Source: a virus
IMG/VR virus record: IMGVR_UViG_3300042867_000389
Location: 1-35,162 of that record
DNA: 35,162 bases
Strand: one strand, 5' to 3'
Below are positions 25,033-33,497 of this stretch, one piece after another. The position numbers and the translations under genes were made by a program. Each line of letters begins with the position of its first letter. The first letter of the stretch is position 1. The notes beneath the pieces were generated by a model. It was not told the origin of the DNA and did no database searches. It was given only the letters and a program-made list of their open reading frames with translations.

Positions 25033-27585
25033 TCATGAAAAGAAATCTTCAAGGGATGAAACTTGTTCAGTTTTCCATCCAATACTGTCAAGCACAATGC
25101 GAAGAGGATCAATGAAAGACTTTTCAAACTGTGTATCGTAATCGATGTACTGATCCAATTCCAATTCTTTTGGCATTATAGTTGGGAATGCAATGATATC
25201 GCTTTGAATAGTGTTTGGTTCTTTCAAAAAGATAAACTTAATCTTCTCACCTTCTTGAATAAGAGGATACGTCTTGTCGAGTTTTCTACGCATGATCATA
25301 TTGTTATATAGAAGAGAACCACGAACATGAATTGGTGTACCTTTACCAAATACCCTCTGCGGATCCGAGAACTTTTTAAGTCCATTCACACCACGAGGAA
25401 AAGCAATATCAACAATGTTCTGAGTTCTAAACTCATCTTTCCATGCTTCAATCATACCGATCAGCTTGTCTTCGTTACCGTTTAGAACAACATCAATTGC
25501 TTCCCACATAATCTTGCGACAATATGCAGGAGTGGAAGACTTGATCATCTCAAGACCCATCACTTTAGGTTTGGGCTTTGCATACTCAACACCTTCGTTA
25601 TTGTATACATTCATGATGTAGCGTTTCTTGGCAGTCCAGATACCCTTATCTGCCAAAGCTTCACGCTTCATTTGCATCTTTTGTTCGTATGCGTTTACGT
25701 ACTCAGCAAGCTCAGAATAAGCCTTGTCAATAAACGGTTGGATCCTATCTTCACACGCCTTATCCATGAAGGCGATGATTTCTCTTGTAGTTGCATTCGG
25801 CTTCTGCTTAACAATAGTTTCGCTGACCAGTTTATCAAGCGAAAGGTAAATCGAGTCCGTATCTGACGCAATGACATAATCACCATCCTTTGTTTTGAGG
25901 AGATTATTCATCCACTCATTGATTCTGTGTTCGATCCATCGAATAGAAAGCTGACCAGCTGTTGTAATGGCAGAAGCTTGACGAACATCGAAGAATCGAA
26001 AAAACTCGTTACCTAACGCACCGTAAGCTGAATTAAGAGAAACCTTTTTCGCAAGCTGGAGGTTGTTAAACCTTGCAACCCTCTTTTCAATCTCAAACCG
26101 TTTTGAGTTATCCGTTTCTTTTTCAAGGGCTTTCTTAGCTTCAATAGCCTTCTTCTTGTACACACTGCGGTCATTGTACATTGTCTCCATAATTTCAGGC
26201 AAGAACCCATGACGTTCTTTTGTGAAAAACTGGCCGTTAGGAGTCAGTGTCACATTTGCTGTTTGAAGAACGCTTGTATTACATTCTCGATTCAACAAAG
26301 AATCGATTGATACTGTATTGTTGAGAAGGAACTCGCGAATCGTACCATCATAGTTCTCTGGTTGAATGAGAGTTTCTGGACTGATATTGTACTGCATAAT
26401 AAGATGTGGATATAGACTGTTCAAATCGAAAGATGCAACCCACTTATGTTCGCCAATCTGCGGATCTTTAACAAAGGCACCAATGTATGCCTCATCTTTA
26501 CGATTGCGCGTCTTTGGAGGTACCACCATCTTTCTATTGAGAAGATAGTTATAGATGATAGCATCCCACATACGAACCTGAGCGAACACATCATCATAGT
26601 TTGATTTGGAATCATATGCAAGAGTGAGGGCAAGTTCGATTAGACGGAGCTTATCTTCAAGCTTACCTACCAGTTCCACGTCTCGAATGTTATACTCAAT
26701 GAATAGCTGGTAATTGTCTTTGTACAAAGTATGCAGTGATCCATATTCTTCATACGATAACTTTCTTTCGCCAAGCTCTACGTTACAAATAGCGTCCAGC
26801 TTGTAGCTCTCTTGCGAAGCTCCGCCAGGTGCAAACTTACGATATAGTTCAATATAGTCTAAGGTTGCGATGCCAGTAGGTATAAATGTGGTTTGTTCAC
26901 GACCCATCACAGTGGCGGTACGTTGATCAATGTTCATCCAAGGCGATAGACGCTTTGCCTCAGCTTCGCCAAGTAACTTCGTGATACGATTAACAAGATA
27001 AGGAATATCGAAGAACTTCACGTTCCAACCAGTAATGATATCTGGATAATCAAAAGTCCACTCGTCCAAAAATCGCTTGAGCAAGTCTACTTCATCACGA
27101 CACTGAATGTACCAAACATCATCGCGCTTATTCTGAAAGATGCCACAACCCAAGACCACAAACTTGTCTTTGTTCTTGAATGTAATTGCTGTGATTGGTT
27201 CAGATGCACTCATGGGTTCAGGAAAGCCATTCTCTGAACCTACCTCGATATCGATATTGGTAATGTTAATATGCTGAAGGTCCCAATCAATTTCTTTGGG
27301 ATAAGAGTCGGCAATGAAAGCATACTCATACTTGTTGTTGCCGTATACAACAAACCCATCAACATCTTCATATTGCTTGATGAAGTCTCGGGCTTCACGT
27401 ATGTTGCCGGGCTTCAGTTCCGCAACATACTCTCCATGAATAGTTTTCCATTCAGTAGTCTCTTTAGCGGGAACAAAAAAGGTAGGAAAGTAATCGATCT
27501 TGCGACGAACTTTCCTACCGTTTTCAACGCCGCGATACAGAATACGTGAACCGAAAACCTGTACGTTGGTATAAAAGTCAGACAT
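25033..27585 (-). CDS. 43: DNA polymerase, family B (T4 gp43-like)
   Basis: 850 residues. Exonuclease motifs: NIDIEVGSENG (D112, E114), ITGWNVKFFDIPY (about 184-196) and YNIRDVELVGKL (about 298-309). Polymerase motifs: A SFDLNSLYPHLI (D387), B KKVSLNSAYGALGN (about 513-526) and C IASDTDSIYLS (D575, D577). Complete proofreading replicase. AGGAG precedes the ATG, which overlaps the upstream stop as TAATG. A TTGACA/TATAAT promoter lies inside the preceding gene. No intein or intron interrupts it. Confidence 0.97.
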   Translation of the reverse strand: MSDFYTNVQVFGSRILYRGVENGRKVRRKIDYFPTFFVPAKETTEWKTIHGEYVAELKPGNIREARDFIKQYEDVDGFVVYGNNKYEYAFIADSYPKEIDWDLQHINITNIDIEVGSENGFPEPMSASEPITAITFKNKDKFVVLGCGIFQNKRDDVWYIQCRDEVDLLKRFLDEWTFDYPDIITGWNVKFFDIPYLVNRITKLLGEAEAKRLSPWMNIDQRTATVMGREQTTFIPTGIATLDYIELYRKFAPGGASQESYKLDAICNVELGERKLSYEEYGSLHTLYKDNYQLFIEYNIRDVELVGKLEDKLRLIELALTLAYDSKSNYDDVFAQVRMWDAIIYNYLLNRKMVVPPKTRNRKDEAYIGAFVKDPQIGEHKWVASFDLNSLYPHLIMQYNISPETLIQPENYDGTIREFLLNNTVSIDSLLNRECNTSVLQTANVTLTPNGQFFTKERHGFLPEIMETMYNDRSVYKKKAIEAKKALEKETDNSKRFEIEKRVARFNNLQLAKKVSLNSAYGALGNEFFRFFDVRQASAITTAGQLSIRWIEHRINEWMNNLLKTKDGDYVIASDTDSIYLSLDKLVSETIVKQKPNATTREIIAFMDKACEDRIQPFIDKAYSELAEYVNAYEQKMQMKREALADKGIWTAKKRYIMNVYNNEGVEYAKPKPKVMGLEMIKSSTPAYCRKIMWEAIDVVLNGNEDKLIGMIEAWKDEFRTQNIVDIAFPRGVNGLKKFSDPQRVFGKGTPIHVRGSLLYNNMIMRRKLDKTYPLIQEGEKIKFIFLKEPNTIQSDIIAFPTIMPKELELDQYIDYDTQFEKSFIDPLRIVLDSIGWKTEQVSSLEDFFS

Positions 27586-27902
27586 TATGCTCCTGGGGTT
27601 ATAAGATTTCCTGTAGGAAGAACAAGACCGCCAAACATGGAATTATACTGATTGACGAACTCTTTAATAGGGTTCATTATAGCAAGTATGTGGGATTTGT
27701 CAAGCACAAAAGTCTTATCATCAGTAAATTCTGCCCACGGAGCAAATCCAATGTTTGGAGTCTTAGGATCAATCTTATTTGGCATCACAACGATACGAAC
27801 AGGATTCTTAAGAGTAATGTTATCCTCAATATGATGGTCGGCAACTTCGCCAAGCAATTCTTCACCCGTGATCAACTTAATGATCTTTACATTTACTGCC
27901 AT
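27585..27902 (-). CDS. 105-residue conserved phage protein, Sm-like pattern
   Basis: VKIIKLITGEELLGEVADHH and NITLKNPVRIVVMPNK give a strand pattern as in Sm-like folds, with PNIGFAPWAEF following; common next to replication genes in T4-like phages. ATG at 27902 overlaps the upstream TGA; stop overlaps the polymerase ATG. An RNA-binding or polymerase-regulating role is possible but unproven. Confidence 0.78.
   Translation of the reverse strand: MAVNVKIIKLITGEELLGEVADHHIEDNITLKNPVRIVVMPNKIDPKTPNIGFAPWAEFTDDKTFVLDKSHILAIMNPIKEFVNQYNSMFGGLVLPTGNLITPGA
27676..27703 (-). promoter_or_regulatory. Sigma70-like promoter inside the gene before DNA polymerase
   Basis: TTGACA, 16 nt, TATAAT, about 95 nt before the polymerase ATG. 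Confidence 0.65.
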
Positions 27903-28084
27903 CACTCTAGTTCCACTAACATGTCATAAACACCAACTGTCATCCACTTAGTTGGAATATAAGTCAGGTTTGATCCTGACTCGCTCTTATAGACATACTT
28001 GTTATCGTAGTCCATAACTTTGGCAAGCTTTTCCCACTTACCATCATAGGCACGCTGCACGAACTGAGTTTCAAGAATATTCAT
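27902..28084 (-). CDS. 60-residue hypothetical protein
   Basis: MNILETQFVQRAYDGKWEKL then AKVMDYDNKYVYKSESGSNL; AAGGAG precedes the ATG. TGATG coupling to the next gene. No family recognised. Confidence 0.75.
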   Translation of the reverse strand: MNILETQFVQRAYDGKWEKLAKVMDYDNKYVYKSESGSNLTYIPTKWMTVGVYDMLVELE

Positions 28085-28093
28085 AGTCTCTCC

Positions 28094-28294
28094 TTAATGG
28101 AATACATTGCCGTTCATTTTTTCTTCGGTAGTGACGAATACCATTTTCTCTTCATCGTCTGTATAGTATACAGGGTTTAATCCTGCTTGTCTATAGTCAT
28201 CTGCATATTTTAGTGCTGTGTGGAAGCTACTGTTAGGTCCGGATAGTTCTGCCGCTTGCTTTATAATCTCTTCGGAAATAGTCTGATATGTCAT
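28094..28294 (-). CDS. 66-residue hypothetical protein
   Basis: MTYQTISEEIIKQAAELSGP then NSSFHTALKYADDYRQAGLN; helix followed by strands. AAGGAA precedes the ATG. No family recognised. Confidence 0.72.
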   Translation of the reverse strand: MTYQTISEEIIKQAAELSGPNSSFHTALKYADDYRQAGLNPVYYTDDEEKMVFVTTEEKMNGNVFH

Positions 28295-28316
28295 AGCTCT
28301 ATTCCTTATAAGGGGT

Positions 28317-28568
28317 TTACCATACTCCGTCTTCTATCATCCAGGCTTTGCCATCTTTTATAAATTTACTAATACAATCATCACAGACAATGCCTGTCTC
28401 ATATTTATCTTTCTTGAGAGCAAATCTTTGCATGTCATATTTTGAACCAAAGTAAGCGAGAATGTAGTAATCATCATCTTTCAGATATAGCATTGCAGAA
28501 CCAACACCAAATATAGGCGGTCGTCCAGTCAAATCCTCAAACTCAACCTTACAGGTGTTACACTTCAT
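28317..28568 (-). CDS. 83-residue zinc-ribbon-like protein
   Basis: MKCNTCKVEF near the start and GIVCDDCISKFI near the end supply two CxxC pairs around a beta-rich middle (SAMLYLKDDDYYILAYFGSK). Probable single zinc site. Function unknown. Confidence 0.75.
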   Translation of the reverse strand: MKCNTCKVEFEDLTGRPPIFGVGSAMLYLKDDDYYILAYFGSKYDMQRFALKKDKYETGIVCDDCISKFIKDGKAWMIEDGVW

Positions 28569-28571
28569 ATC

Positions 28572-29261
28572 TTAATCCCACAAATTCTGATAGTACTTAC
28601 CGAACAGCGTGAATCCAAGTTGCTTACGCTCATTATATGCCTTACACTTTTCAGCATTAAACTTGCCGGTCTTCAGTCGCTCTTCTTTACTGAAGAGAGA
28701 ATCTCCCTCAACGATTTCTCCTGGTTCATAAGGATCATAGTAATTCTTATAATCGTCCTCTTCATCAATCTCTTGCTCAAAGCTCCAAATCATCTGATCA
28801 AGAACCCAGATCCACTGGGCATGAAACTTTTCACTGGCCGCTTCAATCTCTTCATCAGTTGCGTTTAGAGTCTTATCATAAGAGCCGTGATCAAAAACAG
28901 CAGTCTCTCTTTCAGTCAAACGCATATGTTCTGGAATATCTTCAGGTTCAATATAAGGGCTGCCGTGTTTTGTGGCCTTTAATTGTTTGAGCATAGGAAG
29001 AATGATGTATGCTAGAGTGTGATCCATACTCCAAGTATCTTCACGGTCAATACGAACACTGATCTTGCGCTTACGATGCTTCACAACATGATTTACAGTA
29101 TTGTTATAGAACCACCGAATAGCAGATTCAAGTTTTTCTAGAAACTTTTCAAACTTGGTTTCACTTTCTTTCCATTCAATACCATACTTCCTGTCCATAT
29201 AGTTAGAATGGATTTGACAAGTCCACCAAGTATCAGGATATCCGCCGATCTTAACCTTCAT
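28572..29261 (-). CDS. 229-residue conserved phage protein
   Basis: KISVRIDREDTWSMDHTLAY followed by ILPMLKQLKATKHGSPYIEP is a block I have seen conserved in many large phages, with the function unknown. Trp-rich (about nine) with a helical C-terminal half. ATGA overlap with the gene upstream. Confidence 0.82.
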   Translation of the reverse strand: MKVKIGGYPDTWWTCQIHSNYMDRKYGIEWKESETKFEKFLEKLESAIRWFYNNTVNHVVKHRKRKISVRIDREDTWSMDHTLAYIILPMLKQLKATKHGSPYIEPEDIPEHMRLTERETAVFDHGSYDKTLNATDEEIEAASEKFHAQWIWVLDQMIWSFEQEIDEEDDYKNYYDPYEPGEIVEGDSLFSKEERLKTGKFNAEKCKAYNERKQLGFTLFGKYYQNLWD

Positions 29262-29425
29262 TCTTTAGTTTCCTGTTCTTCAATAATCTTATTAGCAGAT
29301 TCAATAAGAGTGGCCATGATACCTTTTCGCGCAAACACTAAAAGGGTATCGTAATCCATAGTCACGGAAATAGTCGCACTACCATCTTCATTCTCAATAA
29401 ACTCATCTAGAGTAAAGTTATTCAT
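29258..29425 (-). CDS. 55-residue hypothetical protein
   Basis: MNNFTLDEFIENEDGSATIS then VTMDYDTLLVFARKGIMATL and a helix to the end; found by following coupling. TAATG at its start and ATGA at its end. Short acidic phage proteins of this pattern are common; no role known. Confidence 0.75.
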   Translation of the reverse strand: MNNFTLDEFIENEDGSATISVTMDYDTLLVFARKGIMATLIESANKIIEEQETKE

Positions 29426-29667
29426 TAGGTACCGCTTCCAGTCTTGCTAGTTGCCTTCTTGATTTCTTCGCCGGTAATTTCCTTACAGATGTAATAGACA
29501 ATACCAGCATTCGTGCCAATCTTAGTCTGCTCTTCATCCATAAGAAAGTTGCCGACTTCATTGCAAGTCTTCTCGTTATTGTATTCAGGAGTGTTAGGAT
29601 ATCTGGTATCAACGGTAGCCTTACCGTCTGCCAGAACAGTGAAAAGAATAATATACCAAATGGACAT
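29425..29667 (-). CDS. 80-residue possibly exported small protein
   Basis: A short hydrophobic start (MSIWYIILFTVLADG) could be a signal or anchor; two cysteines follow (KTCNEV, YYICKE). GAGG precedes the ATG. No family recognised. Confidence 0.72.
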   Translation of the reverse strand: MSIWYIILFTVLADGKATVDTRYPNTPEYNNEKTCNEVGNFLMDEEQTKIGTNAGIVYYICKEITGEEIKKATSKTGSGT

Positions 29668-29690
29668 AGTGTTACCTCATAATGAAAGAT

Positions 29691-29764
29691 TGGAGCGAGG
29701 TGCGGGACTCGAACCCGCTTCTACAGCTTGGAAGGCTGGGGCACAACCCATATACCAACCTCGC
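29691..29764 (-). tRNA. tRNA-Gly(UCC)
   Basis: Acceptor GCGAGGT/ACCTCGC, anticodon stem with loop CTTCCAA, T-loop TTCGAGT, U73 as expected for Gly, encoded CCA. Stands alone, 11 kb from the main array. Confidence 0.92.
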
Positions 29765-29772
29765 GCTCTTTG

Positions 29773-29780
29773 TATTTATC
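29773..29780 (-). promoter_or_regulatory. GATAAATA late box before tRNA-Gly(UCC)
   Basis: NATAAATA box ending 8-9 nt upstream of the tRNA 5' end and overlapping the stop of the 88-residue gene. Confidence 0.45.
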
Positions 29781-30042
29781 TAACTTCTTTGAACGAATAG
29801 CCGTCTATCTTAACTTCGATAGTATCACGATTCTTTGCCCAAAACTGAATGCTTGCTTCATCACAAGCATGGTTGTAATTCTTTGCATACACCACAAAAG
29901 ATTGTGCAGGAAGAAAATTCTTAACGTACGGTTCAACGGAAATAGTAAACTTCTTTCGTCCTTTCATTCGGGACTTTATAGACTTAAACGCACCATAAGG
30001 TTGCTCACGCCAAATAGTTTCCATTTCCAACTTACTAAGCAT
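29776..30042 (-). CDS. 88-residue basic hypothetical protein
   Basis: MLSKLEMETIWREQPYGAFK then SIKSRMKGRKKFTISVEPYV; basic N-terminal half, strand-rich end. GAGG precedes the ATG and a TTGACA/TATGAT promoter lies 30-58 nt upstream. No family recognised. Confidence 0.75.
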   Translation of the reverse strand: MLSKLEMETIWREQPYGAFKSIKSRMKGRKKFTISVEPYVKNFLPAQSFVVYAKNYNHACDEASIQFWAKNRDTIEVKIDGYSFKEVR

Positions 30043-30071
30043 ATTTCCTCTCTTAATGTAGATTACTAATA

Positions 30072-30100
30072 ATCATAGCATTGGAAGCACAGAATGTCAA
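30072..30100 (-). promoter_or_regulatory. Sigma70-like promoter
   Basis: TTGACA, 17 nt, TATGAT upstream of the 88-residue gene. Confidence 0.75.
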
Positions 30101-30726
30101 GCTTTTTCAAATATCCAATCTTCTTGAATAAGTGAACCATTCATATAGCTTTCATCAATTTTTTGGATTGGAACAAAACCTATACTCTTCATGTATTCCA
30201 ATACTTCTTCTTTTAAAGGAGCTCCTATGTTATAAGGAATAAGTGATATTTCCAAAAGAACATAACGTGCATTAGAAATGGCTTTTTGTCCACCTTTCAT
30301 AATGTCCACTTCAGAACCTTGAGTGTCCATCTTGATGAAATCAAACGCGATATCTGGGCAATCACGTTCAAGCACACTATCAAGTGTTTGTGTGGTAACC
30401 CAAGAATAGTTCTTCATAGAAAAATAATTTGTATTTTCAAGGTAGTAAGATGATCCTGTACCAATCATATTACCGTCTTGAAAATAGAACTGAACATCTT
30501 TTACATCATTAGACAAACACACAATCGAATATGGAATTCCTGTTCTCTTCAGTATGCCATCACAAAAAGGATTAGCTTCAATCATAAACAGTTGAGCTTC
30601 TGGCAATATATGTCTCATCATCATTGAGAAGTTGCCAACGTTAGCACCAATGTCTAAAATAGACTTCACATCTCGTTCTTTAAGAAAGTCAAAGAACTGA
30701 CTTATATCGCCTGTATTACTGATCAT
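30097..30726 (-). CDS. FkbM-family methyltransferase
   Basis: 209 residues. SILDIGANVGNFS (SAM loop), LFMIEANPF, and FIKMDTQGSEVDIMKGG are the FkbM signature. ATG at 30726 with GAGG upstream overlaps the glycosyltransferase stop by 11 nt; a longer ATG start at 30768 is possible. FkbM enzymes O-methylate sugars or other hydroxyls. With the two glycosyltransferases upstream it forms a glycan-modification operon. Confidence 0.9.
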   Translation of the reverse strand: MISNTGDISQFFDFLKERDVKSILDIGANVGNFSMMMRHILPEAQLFMIEANPFCDGILKRTGIPYSIVCLSNDVKDVQFYFQDGNMIGTGSSYYLENTNYFSMKNYSWVTTQTLDSVLERDCPDIAFDFIKMDTQGSEVDIMKGGQKAISNARYVLLEISLIPYNIGAPLKEEVLEYMKSIGFVPIQKIDESYMNGSLIQEDWIFEKA

Positions 30727-31621
30727 ATCTAGCCTCAATGCTTTCACGCCATGCCAATGTTCTGTCATATTGATGAACTATAACAAACGGTATACCCTTA
30801 GAATTGACAACGATACCATCATCCGTAATACTCGGTTGTTCGTCAAGGTATGTAGTTTCATATAGAATCATCTTAGACGGATTGTTTTGAATTGTAGCTC
30901 CTAGGTCACCTGCACCCGACTTGACTGCTTCTCTCGTAATACCTAGATTGATTGCCCAAGCATCTTTGTTCGTTGTGGTTTTCACTATATCAGTATAAGG
31001 CTTCTGCTGAAGAATAATGTTGAATACAACTTGATCGACAATAGGAATAGGACGATTGATCGACATTTGAAAAATCATGAAGAACAAGTCGCGCATTTGA
31101 GATGGTGATCCTGCAAGAATACCAACGTTGCAGACTTTCATTTCTTTGTAAATCTTATGGAAATATGATCCAAATGATTGCAACAGATTTTGATTGTTCC
31201 AAGGTTCATCTTCATACTTCATACCTTCACACGATACAATGAGGTCTTGAAGTCCTTCAAAAATTGCATCATCATACCAATCAGAAGGATTGGACTGAAA
31301 AACAACATCGCGGGTATCAGTTGCCACTACAAAGTCATATTTTGATCCATGCTTAGTCAAATAGTTCCAGATATAGAAGAAGCGTTCTACGTGCGGTGCA
31401 CCATTGTGAAAAGACTTAACACTACCATCTTCTTGAACGTCTCCATAAAGTTCAAGGATAAGTCCTTCTTCTGTAAGCTTTTCAATTGTTTCTTTTTCAA
31501 TGTTCGTTGCAACCAAAACGATATCACCCTTAAAGCCAGACTTCTTAATAGAGTTGACCCAATGCTTCAGTTTATTACAGTCGTAGTTTGATGCACCACC
31601 AATAATTAGGTCTTTACCCAA
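30716..31621 (-). CDS. GT-A-type glycosyltransferase-like protein
   Basis: 301 residues. KYDFVVATDTRDVVFQSNP contains the DxD-like metal site (TDTRD), VCNVGILAGSP and VDQVVFNIIL follow as in GT-A enzymes acting on nucleotide sugars. Start is TTG at 31621, supported by AAGGAG seven nt upstream. Overlaps the GT2 gene by 16 nt. Acceptor unknown: host surface glycan, virion protein or DNA. Confidence 0.8.
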   Translation of the reverse strand: MGKDLIIGGASNYDCNKLKHWVNSIKKSGFKGDIVLVATNIEKETIEKLTEEGLILELYGDVQEDGSVKSFHNGAPHVERFFYIWNYLTKHGSKYDFVVATDTRDVVFQSNPSDWYDDAIFEGLQDLIVSCEGMKYEDEPWNNQNLLQSFGSYFHKIYKEMKVCNVGILAGSPSQMRDLFFMIFQMSINRPIPIVDQVVFNIILQQKPYTDIVKTTTNKDAWAINLGITREAVKSGAGDLGATIQNNPSKMILYETTYLDEQPSITDDGIVVNSKGIPFVIVHQYDRTLAWRESIEARYDQ

Positions 31622-32361
31622 GGTAGTTCTCCTTTATAATGTTCAAGTTGCTTTTGATTGCCTTCGATAAAGAAATCACCGTTCACAGAAATAGGACCAC
31701 TATCCACACGATAGCACATAGAATGGTTGCTCGTTGTATTCCACCTACTGCGTTCTCGAATAGCGTTGAAATAAATCCGATCACAAGCGAAGTGCTTTGC
31801 ATCCCAAATGTAGCTTGTTGCCTGAATGAATTCACGCTTGAATGCATATGCGGAAGTGTCTACGAGATACTGTGGATTATCATGTGTAAAGTAGATTGGC
31901 CATTTGCCTAATGCTTCACAGTTGTCATCTGCAATAAACTGCTTATCTGGTGTATATATTTTACGCAATGAATGTGCCCAATCAAGTTTTTCAGCTTCGA
32001 TCAATTCGACAAGAGACTTGACATGATTCGGTTCAAACCAATTATCATCATCTAGAAATAACACATAGTCCTCATCAACCAGATGGGGATACGCGGCATA
32101 AATGCGCTGTCCGTTAATACCCTTTGCGCCGGTATTTGTAGGAACGCTTGTTGTTTGAATATTTTTCTTAGGAGGTATTTCTATAGTATTCAGAACAACA
32201 TCCATCATTGCATCAGAATATTCTTTGTGACCGTCCGCAACAATCAAATGACGAATGTTAGAATATGTTTGTTCTTGAACAGAACGAATTGCATCTGCTA
32301 AAGCAGGTTTGCCGATTGTTGGCGTGATAACGACTACAGACTTTTCAATGATTAGTTTCAT
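31606..32361 (-). CDS. Glycosyltransferase family 2
   Basis: 251 residues. VVVITPTIGKPALADAIRSV then QEQTYSNIRHLIVADG start the GT2 fold; YVLFLDDDNWFEPNHVKSL holds the DxD metal motif; a CDRIYFN acidic site follows. ATG at 32361 with AGGT upstream; an earlier ATG lies in the promoter -10. First gene of the glycan operon. Confidence 0.92.
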   Translation of the reverse strand: MKLIIEKSVVVITPTIGKPALADAIRSVQEQTYSNIRHLIVADGHKEYSDAMMDVVLNTIEIPPKKNIQTTSVPTNTGAKGINGQRIYAAYPHLVDEDYVLFLDDDNWFEPNHVKSLVELIEAEKLDWAHSLRKIYTPDKQFIADDNCEALGKWPIYFTHDNPQYLVDTSAYAFKREFIQATSYIWDAKHFACDRIYFNAIRERSRWNTTSNHSMCYRVDSGPISVNGDFFIEGNQKQLEHYKGELPWVKT

Positions 32362-32379
32362 AATATACCTATAAAAAGA

Positions 32380-32410
32380 AGAGAGGACACTATTATATAG
32401 CATCCTCTCT
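32380..32410 (-). terminator. Terminator for pstS that contains a promoter -10 in its loop
   Basis: AGAGAGGA, a 15-nt loop, TCCTCTCT, then TCTTTTTA on the minus strand. The loop includes TATATAATAG. Confidence 0.7.
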
Positions 32411-32420
32411 GTTGTGTCAA
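32392..32420 (-). promoter_or_regulatory. Sigma70 consensus promoter for the glycan operon
   Basis: TTGACA, 17 nt, TATAAT, directly after pstS and overlapping its terminator hairpin. Confidence 0.8.
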
Positions 32421-32423
32421 CTA

Positions 32424-33398
32424 TTACTTAAGTGGGATAAGACCCTTGTCCAAAAGATAGCCATCTGAGCCGATAGCCTCATCACTCTGATATTCTTCCA
32501 TAAACTTCTTCAAGTTTGGATTGGATTCCAGATGTGAAGTTTTGAAGTATACATAAAGCTTACGTGAGATAGGATACTGACCAGCAGCGATTGCTTCGTA
32601 TTCAGGAACAACACCGTTAACAGTAGTGCCACTGATTGCGTTTGCATTCTGCTCAAGGAATGAGAATCCGAAGATACCTAAAGCCTTAGGATTAGCCTGA
32701 ATCTTCTGAACGATTAGATTATCGTTCTCACCAGCTTCAACATAAGCGCCATCTTCACGAACAGAATGACAGAATGTCTTTGTGTCTTCCGGTGATGCAA
32801 TGATGTTGTTCTTCTTAATGACAGACTTACATTCCTTTTCAAATACCAACTCAATAAATGAGTCGCGGGTACCTGAAGTTGGCGGAGGGCCTAGAACTTC
32901 AATCTTGTCAGCAGGAAGATCAGCGCGAATGTCCTTCCATGTCTTAGAAGTATTCTCTTTGAAACCACCATCAACGAAAACATACTTGGCTAGAGCCTTG
33001 TAAATGTCTTCGGTTGTTAGGTTCATATCAACATGATCCTTAGATGCTGCTAGAACAATAGCATCAATACCAATTGTAACTTGCTCAATATGCTCTACAC
33101 CATTCTTAGCGCACAAATCAAGTTCTTCCTTCTTCATCTCGCGCGAAGCATTAACTGCATCGGGAGTTTCTGGACCGTCACCAGCACAGAACAACTTAAT
33201 ACCACCACCAGTACCAGTTGATTCAACGATTGGTGCAGATACACCATTCTTCTTAGCAAACTGTTCTGCTACAGCGGTTGTGAAAGGATAAACAGTGGAT
33301 GATCCAACGACACGGATCTGGTCGCTGGTAGCATAAGCAGCACTAGTGCCAAAAGCAAATAGAGCAGCAGCAAGAGTAATCATAGTTTTATTGTTCAT
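32424..33398 (-). CDS. pstS: PstS, phosphate-binding periplasmic protein
   Basis: 324 residues. Signal peptide MNNKTMITLAAALFAFGTSA with cleavage near AYA (23). VVGSSTVYPFT and VESTGTGGGIKLF contact phosphate, GPPPTSGTRDSF holds further ligand residues. PstS delivers phosphate to the host PstCAB importer; phage copies are known in marine T4-like phages and are thought to raise phosphate uptake during infection. GGAG precedes the ATG. A 10-bp hairpin lies just upstream. Several Cys (FCAGDG, LCAKNG, KECKS, FCHS) could form disulfides. Confidence 0.95.
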   Translation of the reverse strand: MNNKTMITLAAALFAFGTSAAYATSDQIRVVGSSTVYPFTTAVAEQFAKKNGVSAPIVESTGTGGGIKLFCAGDGPETPDAVNASREMKKEELDLCAKNGVEHIEQVTIGIDAIVLAASKDHVDMNLTTEDIYKALAKYVFVDGGFKENTSKTWKDIRADLPADKIEVLGPPPTSGTRDSFIELVFEKECKSVIKKNNIIASPEDTKTFCHSVREDGAYVEAGENDNLIVQKIQANPKALGIFGFSFLEQNANAISGTTVNGVVPEYEAIAAGQYPISRKLYVYFKTSHLESNPNLKKFMEEYQSDEAIGSDGYLLDKGLIPLK

Positions 33399-33414
33399 AG
33401 TAACTCCATAATAA

Positions 33415-33444
33415 ATATTGAGGGAGCTGATTCCCCCTCAATAT
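33415..33444 (-). terminator. 10-bp hairpin upstream of pstS
   Basis: ATATTGAGGG/CCCTCAATAT with a 10-nt loop, followed by TTTATTATGG and the pstS ribosome site. Either the terminator of the DUF3563-like gene or a leader hairpin of pstS. Confidence 0.55.
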
Positions 33445-33497
33445 ATAGTGTCATTGGCCAGATAGCCAATCAGCTTCTTCATTAGTATAAGGAAACA

